A stretch of DNA of 64,000 nucleotides, from contig NW_003546242.1 in NCBI RefSeq assembly GCF_000090795.2, positions 299,286 through 363,285 of the forward strand. The letters run 5' to 3'. The position numbers and the translations under genes are program-made. Positions 26,201-38,200 of the stretch are shown in pieces (position 1 is the first letter of the stretch; every line of letters begins with the position of its first letter). This DNA comes from Amphimedon queenslandica (Eukaryota > Porifera > Demospongiae > Haplosclerida > Niphatidae). The notes under the pieces were generated by a model. It made no database searches. It was not told the DNA's origin and saw only the letters and a list, made by a program, of their open reading frames with translations.

Positions 26201-27588
26201 TTATAAAAAGTACATGTACTTGTATACGCACATTGTAGATACATGTAGAAAAAATTAGGCGCCTTAAAGTCTAGCATGATAATTCCTGGTACAATAACAA
26301 ACACCTGCACCTAGTTAATACAAAAACATGAGGGACTAGAATATCAAAAACCTCAAAGTCTCAATACCATACTTGTAACAAACAACTTCACAGAAAGGCA
26401 AAAAATTCTGACACATTATTATAAACATATGCTTGTAGCAACAGACAAGGCATAGTTAGCGCCTCAAAGTCTAGTGTTTTCTTGTGTAGGTAAATTTCTA
26501 GTGTATCATAACAAACAGCTGCCAGGAGAATTGGGAGGACAGACTACAAGTATTGTACATGATAAACGGCATGAAAGGGCTTTGCTCTTTCCTACTTCAT
26601 CTGCTTCACAAGTAATATCTTCAATAATAACAATGGTTAAGCACTATATCAACAATTAGTACTTACTATACATACCATTGACACTAAAAATGGACTGGTA
26701 TTTGGAGGTGTTACTATACAAGCTTACAGACATTTCACAATAAACTATAGTTTACTACATTAGCCATAACTATCAGTTTGTAAGGGCCTTACCAGTAATA
26801 TGGAATACAGAGAGGAATCCTACACCAAACCGACCAACTTTCAGGGCAGCTGTCTCCTTCCCACTATTCTCAATTCTACCAAAGTGTTCCCAGTCTTCCT
26901 CCTGAAATATAGCATTATTATATGCTAGCAGTGCTGGCCCTTGGAAGAGGTTTAGTGTTGGAAACATCAAATCATTTTCTGGATACTGCTTTGTGTCTAA
27001 ACAAAACTTGCGAACTGTAGCACCTGCATCATCAGCGTTTTGAATGAGCTCCTGTAAAAAGGGAAACAGAACAAAAACCATTTAATAAAAACAATAATAA
27101 TCATGTTTACTTTTACAATGCCTTTTTTTCCTTGTAAGCAGAACAGTTTAAATGTCTGCCTTTGTGAAACAAACACTAAACGCCAATATAAATTTGATCT
27201 GGGCCACAAATTAGCAAAAGTCAAGCAGAAATTTATTTACCAAAACTCAGCGTAACATAAGTTTTCAACTTATCAAAATTAGAGCCATAAAATTTAAAAT
27301 AATTTCTCTAAAAGGCAAGTGGTGGGATTCGCTTTGAAATCTTTTACTACACTGAATGTGTCGACATGCATGTAACTATAAAAAGACATTGACCCAACCC
27401 CTAACTGTTTGTAACTCACTTTGAGTATCTGGCCTCCATCAGGATACCTATCTAGTGTTCTGGATATGTGTTTTGTTATTGGTGGGGCTTCAATCTTAAT
27501 CCCTCCTCTTCTGCCTGCAAAATGAATGACGATAAAATTTACAGTGCTATGTCAGTTTAGCTCTACTTCGTGTTTTTGTCGTTGCCAT
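7697..27588 (-). CDS. Sacsin-like giant protein fused to HEPN and PARP
   Basis: Six exons read on the minus strand: 27588-27567, 27514-27420, 27051-26793, 22564-9834, 9689-8906, 8289-7697. Lengths sum to 14,484 nt, an exact multiple of three, giving about 4,827 aa. Junctions are GT-AG with matching phase, including the two that add HEPN and PARP. Three sacsin-type repeats each start with an HSP90-like GHKL ATPase box: ELIQNADDAGA near residues 40, 1422 and (as YIQNADDAKAT) 2437, each followed by GRFG(V/I)GF and a LTD or ITD motif. A Gly-Ser-Tyr linker, HEPN and PARP follow. Human sacsin also encodes most of its length in one exon of about 12.8 kb. Here no N-terminal ubiquitin-like domain and no J-domain HPD motif are seen. 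The start was chosen because it gives a 22-nt first exon in phase with the RRGGIKIEAPP exon; this tiny exon is the least certain part. Likely role: chaperone-like scaffold with nucleotide-dependent and ADP-ribosyl activities (inference). Confidence 0.82.
8290..8905 (-). other. Intron before the PARP exon
   Basis: 616 bp between the HEPN and PARP exons of the sacsin-like gene, with donor ggaaaca|gtaagt and acceptor ttacatag|gttttcc. It contains tacatgtaca-type palindromes near 8480-8520. The open frame that extends upstream of the PARP exon to 8407 is intronic read-through without domain similarity. Confidence 0.65.
8906..9908 (-). other. HEPN domain split by acidic insert
   Basis: The HEPN helix 1 (KMWLQQCKADYLAA) lies at the end of the giant exon, and the rest (ALICFLCHDVVEKCLKGL and later helices) is in the next exon. 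These two parts match the C-terminal HEPN of sacsin, a nucleotide-binding helical domain. Between them the second exon begins with roughly 110 residues made almost wholly of Glu, Asp and Lys (9350-9689). The intron (9690-9833) is phase 0 and sits exactly before the acidic run. Either the loop of the domain carries a large charged insertion or this exon is alternatively spliced. Confidence 0.75.
22565..26792 (-). other. 4.2-kb repeat-filled intron splitting GHKL box 1
   Basis: The intron lies inside the first ATPase box, joining FHIT to DLPMVIST with phase 1. It is far larger than the other introns of the window. It holds a pogo/Tigger-like MITE (25353-25782), dense TACATGTACATG palindromes (22605-22690, 23380-23460, 23600-23760, 25785-25960, 26205-26245), a 40-bp repeat shared with 50763, and a short duplicated motif (gcgcct-t/c-aaagtctag near 26258 and 26460). 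I find no convincing coding exon inside it. Confidence 0.65.
25353..25782. mobile_element. Pogo/Tigger-like MITE
   Basis: The left end is cagtgggacctgcttaatcc followed by ggtcaccc, the shape of Tigger/pogo termini. The right end, read on the minus strand, is cagtggaatctgtgctaaca followed by gtcacc. Both ends are flanked by TA (25351-25352 and 25783-25784), the target duplication of the Tc1/mariner/pogo superfamily. The 430-bp interior has no transposase. Confidence 0.65.
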
Positions 27589-28270
27589 CGAGGGATAAAC
27601 TTCACTGCCTTCTCTCTTTGATGAATAGCCTAACAACAAATTGCTACACTAACTGACCACGGACAAGGACCATAGATAAGGACTAAGGTAAGGACAGTAT
27701 CTTTTTACATAGATAGTTTTTATTACCACGAAGGAAAAACACGCGGATATTTAATTTAGCCGGATTAGGGGTGTGGCTCGTGTCGCTATTATTATTAGAA
27801 TTTAGATCTGGAATATTGAGTTTGATTTGTTTGGGAACATTTTGTTATTAGTTTATTAAATAAACTAATAAAAATGTTTCCAACTCAAACTTTATTACTT
27901 TTTTAAAAGCTTGTGTAATTTTTTTGTTTCTGTCATACAACTACTGTTGCAGGGAGCATTTGTACATTTTAAACCATCCCGTTCACCTATTTGGCATCTC
28001 GTTATATCAAAGATATGCTTCTGTCATAGAAAGTGCAGTATCGATCCACTAATTTTATTTTAAATGATTGCACTTCCAATTTTAAGTCTCGTTTCCCATT
28101 GATGTATTGAGTTTGGTGAAATCCTGTTTTCTGAAATCTTCATCACCCAACTCATTATTCTCGATCGTGTCCTTTTTGCTCTAACAGTAAAACTACAAAA
28201 TCAGTATTCCATGGTAAACTGTAACACCACTACACTCCGAATGACACTACAAAGTTCTTCTATTTCTACT
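27589..28270. other. Upstream region of the sacsin-like gene
   Basis: Noncoding AT-rich DNA upstream of the proposed start codon. It should hold the promoter and 5' untranslated region, but no core element stands out. A partly self-complementary segment lies near 27835-27895 (attagtttattaaataaacta). Confidence 0.4.
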
Positions 28271-28366
28271 GACTACTGACCAAAACAAATTACCTCCTCT
28301 TGATTTCTCCCTCTGTTATAACAGAGGGAGAAATCAAGGGGAGATAATTTGTTTTGGTCAGTAGTC
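28271..28366. repeat. 96-bp near-perfect palindrome, 48-bp arms, no loop
   Basis: The left arm 28271-28318 and right arm 28319-28366 are reverse complements with two mismatches and no spacer. The centre is ctctgttataacagag and the outer ends are gactactgac and gtcagtagtc. It could extrude as a cruciform and may be a minimal foldback element. Confidence 0.8.
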
Positions 28367-28424
28367 TTTTGAAGTCTCAAGCCAGATTTTTGGAACTAAT
28401 TTGAAGCCAACTTTGATCCTTCCT

Positions 28425-28452
28425 GGCCTTGTAGTCTACTGACTACAAGGCC
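28425..28452. repeat. Small inverted repeat, 12-bp arms
   Basis: ggccttgtagtc (28425-28436) and gactacaaggcc (28441-28452) are perfect reverse complements with a 4-nt loop. It shares the gtagtc/gactac core with the ends of the palindrome 60 bp to the left, so the two may be parts of one decayed element. Confidence 0.7.
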
Positions 28453-29296
28453 ATTCTTCCGTTTTAAATGTCCATGTCACAAATGTTATGCTAGATGTAT
28501 ATCAACCTCAACCCTTCACTGATTCTCTTACTCTGTCTCTCTGTTATCATTAATTATTTGTGTATTATGTTTTTACTAAGCAGTACCAACAATACGAGTA
28601 ATAAAGGGAATGGTTCTTATTTTTAGTTTACTAGTGAATATTGAACCCCATGGGCCTATAATTATTCCTCTACATGATAGGTTTTCACTCTTTGCTCCTC
28701 TTCTTGTTTTCTCCGAAAGTTTATGGCATTACTGCAATCTATGCAAAGCTTGCTGTTATGGCTCCTCTGCACATCATAGTTCTGGGGACATGCTAAGTTT
28801 GTAAGAACTGAAGTCAATGATATACAGATTTATCCTTCTCTGATTGTTTCTTTTTCCACCTTGGGTATAAATGAAAATATCAGTTGTATGACATGTATCC
28901 TTATGTTAATGGTGAAACAGTTGCTACACAGCAAAATAGCACCAAACATTAAGCAGCCTTTAGGTTACACCAGACCAGAGAGATATAGATTTAAATCTCT
29001 GGTAAAAATTAAAAAATTATGTTCTCGCGATCTAGCTATGAAGCTAAAGATCTAATTAATCCTAATTTTTGCTAAAGGAATTGCAGATTTGTTTTATATG
29101 CATATTGTTAATGAAGACTACTTTTTAAAAGAAATAATCAACCATACTATAAAAGTTAAACTAAGATAAATCTATTGACAGCATTTAAATATGCCTGCTC
29201 AGTTATATACTATGCAAACAAAAATACTAAATGTATAGAATCTCTTAGACTAATCTACTTTAACTACAATCATGTTAGATTTAACTACAACTAAAC
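28453..29296. other. Intergenic, no feature seen
   Basis: Spacer between the 3' end of the RNF213-like gene and the upstream region of the sacsin-like gene. Open frames here have no recognisable domain or matching splice sites. Confidence 0.5.
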
Positions 29297-32200
29297 TTAA
29301 ATAAGATGCATAGATCTATGCTGATAAAATACAATGGTCTTCCATGTTGCCACAGACTGCCTCACAGTAATAGAAGCTGGAAATTTATCTGTGAAGTTAT
29401 GAGGAAGCATGCCATCTAATTCAATTTGCTCTAATCGTGCATACAAAGTATCCTTCAACCTAAAATATTAATGGTAAGATGTAGCAAAATATAGACATTA
29501 TACTTACGGCCATTCTGTGGTGTTTTGAGCTTCTGAATGACGTACAACTGTTTCAATAAACTCATAAAAAAAATTCAGGAAAGGTGCTAGTTCTATTCCT
29601 TTCAAATAAGACTCCAACTCCTTTATTTGATCATCTTGGAGATTAGTCAGTAATACATCACTAAGATCATCAAATGGTTCCTACAAATATTAGGAAACAA
29701 CAAGTTTTAAAATAATAATTATTAAATTTACTTGTTTTCGAAGTGTATGACGTTTAGCTATTTCTACTGAGATTATTTCCCACAATGATAAGATGTGACC
29801 TAATGTACAATATTCTAGTGCCTATAAGTAGAATATGAAGAGGTATTGTTAATCCTTATAAAAATTACTTTTTCACTAAATTTTTTCTTCATTCTCATTA
29901 GATCTACTCCACTAATGTAAGATCTCAGTTTAGTTTTTGCACTATTCTTTTGTGAGGAAAGGAAGCCAATTACAATCTCAACAACATCAAGACATTCTCT
30001 TAAATGGTTGATGCTTTGTAGTTCCTTTATTATGTCATTCTGCTGCTTTTCAGTTAATTTTATCTATAAAAACAAGTGTTTATGCATTTTATGCATTGAA
30101 TAGTCTATACCTGTGGCTGTACATTCTTTCTTAACTGATGGAAAGTTTCAGCATTATAAACTTCTTTTCTGTACATAACTTGAAGTAGTTCCAATTGTAT
30201 ATAGGGTTTCCCATGTATAAAACGATCCACAAGGTGCTTTTCTAGTGCTGGAAGATCATAATTAATTTTTTGTCCTTTTCCAAATTCAAGAGAGTATTGG
30301 CAGTGTGAAAGAACGATTGAAGTTAATTGCTTCTCATAGTCCAGTAGATGACAACACTGAACATGACTAACAGGGACCTTGTACTTCCTCCAATAAATAC
30401 TGTATAACAAAGATGAATAAATATAAACTCATTAGAAGTAGTTAAGCTTACTCTTTTTTTGTCAGCTCCTTATGACATTTTTCTATGAATTCATTGTGTA
30501 CTCTGACCATTAGATCCACTAGTGCTGTAGTGCAAGCTCCTTGTCCAGTTAAAGTAGGTATAAGACAAGTTAGAGGAGTACTCTCATCCCAAGTAACAAT
30601 TTCAATAAGGTTTGGATCAACCATAACACGAGCTAAAAGTTAAAAAATGCATTTATGCTATAATAGTTTTGAAATAATTTTACCATAGTCCTTAAGTTTT
30701 CCCTTGACCAATGTCCAAACTTTTCTTAAGGAATTCAACTTCTTATTAAAGTCTGCAACAAGTTTTGGCGAACTATCTCTGTTCCTTAAAATTGCAATGT
30801 AGCTTCCAATTGTCAATGCTGCAATTTCCTTTTTGTCATACTTCCTGTGACATAACTGGTACATTTCATGCTGCAATTTCAAAATATTAGGAAGATATTG
30901 AGTAGCTCTTAAAAGTGGTTCCTACAGGCCAATAAATTGTCTTAAAATGGAACAAATTGTCCTACCTGTACTAAAAACTCATGTAATATTGGACAAATTT
31001 CTTTCTGTGTTTGCAATAGCTGCAGCAAATTTTCGAGTGTGATGTATGGTCTATAACTCCACAAATGAGGTGTAATTTCTGTTGGATATATTTTCATCTT
31101 TTCATATACAGCATATAAAAGTTGATCATTTTCTAAAACCATGTAGTTAAAAGCCATGAAAAAAATCAGTCTTTCCCTACCTATGCTTTTGTCATTTAGT
31201 TGTAATGTCACAGCCTCATTCAATTTTGCATCTAAATTCTGTTAATTCCACAATTAAAAAAATCTTTTTATTATTTGTCACCTACTATTAAAACTGGATG
31301 AATGAATGACTCAGAAAAGCTTTTTTCCCATTTTTGTCTTTTCTCTTTAGTCTCAAGCTTAGTTATAGTACATTTAACTACATATACTCATATTCAAAGC
31401 AGGGAATTTTTCATTATAGATACTAACCATCATTTTTACTGTTGATTTGTTCTAAAATGAGATGCACCAAAAGGCATGCATCATCTTGGCTCTTTCCTAT
31501 AGCTGTACTCAACATGTTAATGTCATGCTGCAAATGTTGCCAAAAAAATGATGATACTTCTCTTGGTTTAACATCTGTTTTGATTATATTCAAAAGACCT
31601 TGAATTTTATCCTGAATTAAGGATGAAAATATTATCATTTTAATAACTAATTATACTTCTTTTGTGCATGAGATCCATAATAAAGAGCAATGCATTAATG
31701 CTCTCATAATGGCACAAGCTGAAGGTGATAGAGATCTTTCAGCTGATGGGATTGCTTCTCTTTGATTTGGTTGACCAAGAGCATATCCAGTTTCAGTTTT
31801 ATCATTACTAGATATAACAGCAATCATATACCTAGGAGATAAGCCTACATAGCATTGCAATTGACTCACGTTTTTGCCAGCTCATTCCCCTTATCAGCTT
31901 TGTGCAACTGACCACCAATTGGTGACTGGCACACAGGGCAAGTACTCCTTGTCCATGGTCTACCACACTAAAATCATTGTAATAATAATGATAATTTTAA
32001 AAAGTTTCTACGTACATCACCTATGAAGTATGGATGACCATTCTGACATTCTGTGAAATCATTTAGTAAAATTACATTGGATCAGAAATTTTATTACTAT
32101 AGAATTTGCCTGAATGCTCACTCATAGCAGCTCTGACATAGGGAAGTGAATCTTCAGGCATTGTAGGTAAGTAGGTTGCCTACAAAAGTAGCTGAAATCG

Positions 32201-35200
32201 ATGATTCAACTATATAACAAACCTTAAGTTTTTCAGGATCATTAATCATTTGAATAAATGGACCTAATATTTTTGATAAGCTATTATGCTGCATTACAAC
32301 AGCAACATGCACAACTAGATCAGTCAGTAATCTATTCTGTGGGTTCATTCCTGGTCTAATGACCATATGCTCTAGTCTCCCACAGTATGAATTACTTAAT
32401 AGGTCTTGAGCCACCGCTATTAGCTATATAAAGTATGAATACTATGCACAAGACTTCAAAATCATACTTCTTTATTGATTTTTTTACAATTTCTAACTGC
32501 TGTTAATATTTTTGTTATAGCTTCATCCTGCAATAAAATATTGATAATATATATATATTATAGATCCATTAAAATATTAAATCTTACATTGTTACCATCA
32601 CAATCTTTGTCTACTTTGAATGCTGCACTTCCAGTCACAACTTCATATATTCCAAAAAGCAGTAAGTTTATGTCGCTACTTTGAAGATGCTATGAAAGGA
32701 GACATAAAAAAGTTAATTTCTATCAGTTTTCCTCACTTTAATATGCATCTCCAATTCAGTAAACTGATTTCTATATTTTACATCAAGAAGTACTGCTTTG
32801 AATTGAGAATATCCTTTATAAATGATGAATGGATCACTATTTTTGCAACCTTGACCCTAAAATATAATGTTAACTATTATTTTTTCATTTTAAAATTAAA
32901 ATTACTTGTAAAGTTTTAGGTATAACCCACTGCATGTTGTGATCTTCAGTCAAGTTGTAAAGGAAAGAGAAACCATAATTTCTTACTAAAAGTTTTGCTA
33001 GAAAAATGCTGGAACCATAAACATCAGTAGCATTAAAGCAAAATTTTTTAATCATGTCCAAAAGTTGATGCAATGCATTTGTTTGGCTCCTTTTTTCATG
33101 ATGATGCTGATAATATATTAATTCAGCTACAATAGTAAAGGAATATCTTAAAGTAGCCACTTCTTCCAAAAATTCTAAAGTGATCTCATTTTCATAGCCT
33201 GAAGGAACAGCATGCTTTCTTAATATCTTTCCATCACTAAAAATTTTGACACATTGTTCAATTTTATCTGCTAATGACATCTGATTGTGCTTCTTGTAAA
33301 TGGCATCCTAAAGTATTTTGTTATTGTAACAACTCTTTTCATATACAGCATACCTCTAAACACTGAATATATAATAAGTAAAAATTGCTATCATTTTGAA
33401 AAAGTTGCTGTGCTCTGGAAAAATATTCCTTCAAATGAATCTTAACCATTTCAGTGCTAAATTTATGCATAAAATCATAATCTATTTATACACAAATTCA
33501 CCTGTGTTCCAGCAAGAGTTGTAACAAAAATGAACGCAGTACAGGAATTTTGTCTGTAATTTTTCCAGAAAAACTGAACTCTTTGGTCATCTTTTCTTCT
33601 TTGGCGAGCACAATATTTAACAATTCTTGAATAAGTTCTGTTTCGGGAGGACTAGGTTGGCCAAAACACAAAGAGGACACAACTTCCATGAAAAAAGAAT
33701 TAGAGCAATGACAGATCTGTTTCTGCATTTTATGTCTAATAACAAATATAAGATGTGCAGAAGCAATATGACCTACTCAGAATTTTTTTCCAAAAGTTTC
33801 AGGCCTTCTTGTATTTTCAGAAGTGTTTTTTTTTTAGTAAAATCTTTTTGTTTTTCAATCATCTTGTACAAGCAACATTAAATAAAATTATTAGCTAATA
33901 ATTGAAAACTCACTCTATCAATTCTTTTTGCATATTGAACAAACTTAGTAAATTGTTCATCATTTACTGAACATTTCATTGCTACATGTTCTATGAATAG
34001 TTGAACTACTCTCACTCTTTGCCATTCAAGCCTATAAAAGAAGCAGTCATTATGCTTGTTACTTAAATCTACATTTTACCTTATGTCATGAGCTAGTTCA
34101 TGATATGATGCAAGGTTCAAAATAGCATCAATTATATTTTGACATTGTTGAAGTTTTAATAATCGATCAGGAACATAGCATCTTCCTATGGCATCAATTG
34201 GAAGCGCCAAACCATCCACACCAATGGCACTTTTAACTATTAACAATGGAAGCTCAAAATGCTCTTGATTATGTCCTAAAAAGATAATTATAATTTATAA
34301 AACCCTCAGTATTCTGATTTTTAATGGGTAGTTTCCATTTAACCTATTTGAGGCACTTGGCATAATATTCCAGGTTTGAGTGTAGTCAATTGACCAAGCC
34401 ACATTATTTCTTGTCGATATTCATGATAAATAACATGAACTGCTGCTAAATAAGAAAGAAATGACTTATGATTGAATCCTGGACCACTGATAATGGAATA
34501 AAGAGCTTCTTCGAGTATCTGCATTTTCATAAAATATGTAAAAATTTTGAAATTATCAAACCTCATATTCTTTTTTTGGTAAATGATGAGTTATGTGATG
34601 AGTACTTCTGATTATGTCTCCAAGATACCGTTTACTTAGATGTTTCAAATATTCCTCTGGTACTTTGTTTAAAATGATAGCTATAGCACTGTCAGATAAA
34701 GCATTACACAAGTAGTCATGAATTACATTTCGCTTATTTCCTATAAAAAGTTTAATTGAAATATTTTTTCAAGTTACTATCAATCATAATTACCTGGAAC
34801 AATTTCCAGCATTGAAATAAATGCATTTTTAAATAGCCAAAAGAAAGGAAATTGACAATCAAACTTTAATTCTGATGCTAGAGGATCTTGATTAACAGTA
34901 TGTCCATTTAATACATAGTTTTGATAGTTAAAATGAACTAAATCCTGATTGCTAAAAATTAATAGCCAAAGTTGTTGTAGGTAATCTTTGTTCCTAAAAA
35001 TTTGATGTTTGTTTTGATTGCAATTTTAATGCTAATTACCTTTCTTCTTTCAAGAAGCTTAAATTAGCATACTGATCAATGAAAAAAATAATATGAGAAA
35101 ACAGTGGTACAATGACTTCATCAATCCTTCTAATAAGAGAATTTTGAAATGTTCCACCATCTTGTAGTTTTTTAGTATTTATTGCTTCATCTAGTATCCA

Positions 35201-38200
35201 TTCCTTCTCAAATAAATAAGATTCTCTTTGTTGCAGCAAAATTTTTATGTGCTTTACTAGTGCTCCGTAAAATGTAGTAAAATCTGTTATCATCGATTAA
35301 AACATGCATATACATAACTGTAGTAGATAATTTTGCCTTACCTAGAGGAAAATCAGGTTTTTGTGGGATAATACTTGAGAGTATTTTTACTCTTGAAATT
35401 ATGGACTGTTCATATTCCTCATAATTTTCTGTCAGCTTAGCTAGAGCCGTTTGAATACAGTAATAAAGACGAAGGCACTGACAATGATTTTTTTTAACTT
35501 TAGCTATGGGAGGATTAACTTCTTCCATGACATCATTATCCATCTAATAATAAAATTTGAATACAATATAAATAGTAGCACTGTAACCTCATCTTTTTCT
35601 TGTGGTGGCTGGGTTTCGCAGGTATCACTGACAACCTTAGGTTCACTGTAAAAGAGCTGGCTGATTGGAGTACTTTGAGCATCTTCTAGTGTAAGATCTG
35701 ATTCAGATGAAATTCTAATATTATCAATATGAACAGAGACCCAAACACCATCATGAAACCTAACAAAAGATGAACTACGCTCTTTTTCAGCTTGATGTGG
35801 AAGATTTATTATAAATAGAACATGAATAGGGTTTTGCTTTAATGTAATTTTTTGCTTTTCATCTTCAATACGATATCGAGCGTAAGCAATCAAATCACCA
35901 TATATGTGGCCTGAATCACACTGAATAATCAACAAAGTCTCTTTGTCCTTAGAAAAAAGTGGCCTATATAGAGCCAATAGTGTAACTTATTTTTCATAAG
36001 TTTACTAACCTAATTTTAGAAGTGAAATCAATTTCTGTGTCAAATTCTTGTAATAAAAAACAATTAATTTCTTTGCCAAGATTATGAGACAAGTCTTCTA
36101 TTTCCAGACTAGACAGAAGATGACAGTGTGTAGTTATCTGGAAAAAATTATTTTTAATCATTAAAAAAAATTAGCAGCATACTTGCATCATGAGACCAAT
36201 AGATCTACCACCTTTTTGATTTTTCTTGATATTGTTATTTAACAATTCTATTATATTTCTGTGATGCTGATCTGAGTAATAAATCTTGAGCAATTTGTCT
36301 CTCTTTTCATTTAAATTGGTAAACTTTAATCGAATTAGAGCATCTGGTGAAGCCATTTGTAATAGAATCTTCTTGCTACGTGCAAGTACAGCTTTCTTCC
36401 ATTCTTCAGAGTCATGCCTCTGCTCAGGCCATCCCCAACTTTGCTGTAATTGCTGAGTTGCTTGAAACACTACTGAAGCTGGAGTATCATTTTTGTATCC
36501 TACAAAAGCATCTTCAACAGAAAACCTATGTGATATGAGTCAATCAATCACAAAAAATAAAAATACTTAGACCTACTCATTTTTATTTTGGACATTAATA
36601 AAGTCCCCAATCCAGTTTATGAGTTCTCTGAAAACTTCTTTTTGCCAATCTAATAGAACAGTTTCTGCTAGTACAAAGTGCTTCTCAAGTCTATTGATAA
36701 GCGGAATAGGAAATTTTTTGTATACAGTCCTTTTTTCTGCTACCAAAATTAATCTAAAAAAGGATTAGATCAAGACCTGAGTGGAAATATTTCTGTCTGT
36801 ACTTGAAATCATTGTGAACACGACATTTCACTCTGTGAGTCTGCAATCCAAGATCAACATACTTTTGGCTGCCAAAATGTATATAATATTGGTTTAATAA
36901 GTCATATAAACTTTCATATAAGTTATCCAGATTCAAAAGAATCACAGTACGGCCAGTTTCCATACAAATCTTAATCTTATTAATATTACGACACACTTGT
37001 GTAAACTCTCTATCCTTGGGAAATGAACTACCAAAGAGAAAGAAAGGTTCTGTTTGGTGTAGGGCCTGCTGGTTGGTTTCTGAATCATCACTCCCAGTTG
37101 CATTGCTATCTTGTTGTATTCCTACTTCTTTATAAAGATAGTGCTTTAGAACCTGTAGAGCTGCATAGTTTTCAGTCAAGAACAGCAAGTAGCGGTTTTC
37201 ACTACATGTTCATTAGTAAGAAATAAAATAACCATTATCTTACCCATGCCAAGATTTATCTTTAGTTTGTAAGCTGCTTCTAATCAAACCAAGAGGAGAG
37301 CAATCAGGAATAAGAAACTTGTACAGCTATTATAGAATGTAGGTTTCATAATTTCATAATGACATTCAGTAACAGTCTACCTCTTCATCTTTTATATGAT
37401 TTAAATCAGGTACATGTTCCAATTCTTTTATGTGATTTTTAAATATTTTTTCAATGTCAACTTCTTTAAGATCAAGTCCTCCAAAGTTTCTTTTAATAGC
37501 ATGCTGTAATTGAGGGCCAGTTAATTGCATTCCTGTGTGCTTGCACATCCAGTACAACATTTTTATAAGACTACAAACGTGTTAACATCATTATAGTCTA
37601 TTTTACAGAATATAAACCTGTAGAAATCTCTAAGACCAAAAAATAATCTTCCATTTTTCTCTTGTTCATCACAAATTTCTTTGTAAGCTGCAGATAGAGG
37701 TTTGAAGTAAGGATTTAATCTGTCCCTCACAGGATCATTAGGGGAATTTGAGCATATTCCTCTATGTATTATAAAAATAGAATAGCATAGCAGCATGCAA
37801 ATTAGATCATATTCAACCTTGCAGTGAGCTCCAGTTCTGCTTCATCAGGATCTCCTCTAGTTACCATGACACCTCTGTTCATTTTAGCAGGATCTAGAGC
37901 CCAGTTTGATATACCAATAAAAGCAGCACGTTGCTCATGTGCTATGACCTGTCAAATTAAGTCAATCATGACTCATCTATGTGTAACTATATACCTGCCC
38001 TAAGCCATTAGCTCCTTCTGTTCCATCTTCAAGTAGTGGGTGGAGAGTTTTTAATGGAAGATTAGGAGAATCTTCAGCTAAACCAACTTCATCCAGTACT
38101 ACAATGGATACAAAATTATTTACATCTTGTTTGTTTTGAAAACTTTTTGCAGCATTAAATACTTCAACAACACTTTCTGAAGTTGACAACTGACTACACT

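Noticed and set aside
33740-33790. ICHCSNSFF as a possible RING remnant
   Set aside because: The two cysteines align with the HMCNNFF segment after the RING in human RNF213, not with zinc ligands, and no further Cys/His pattern exists nearby.
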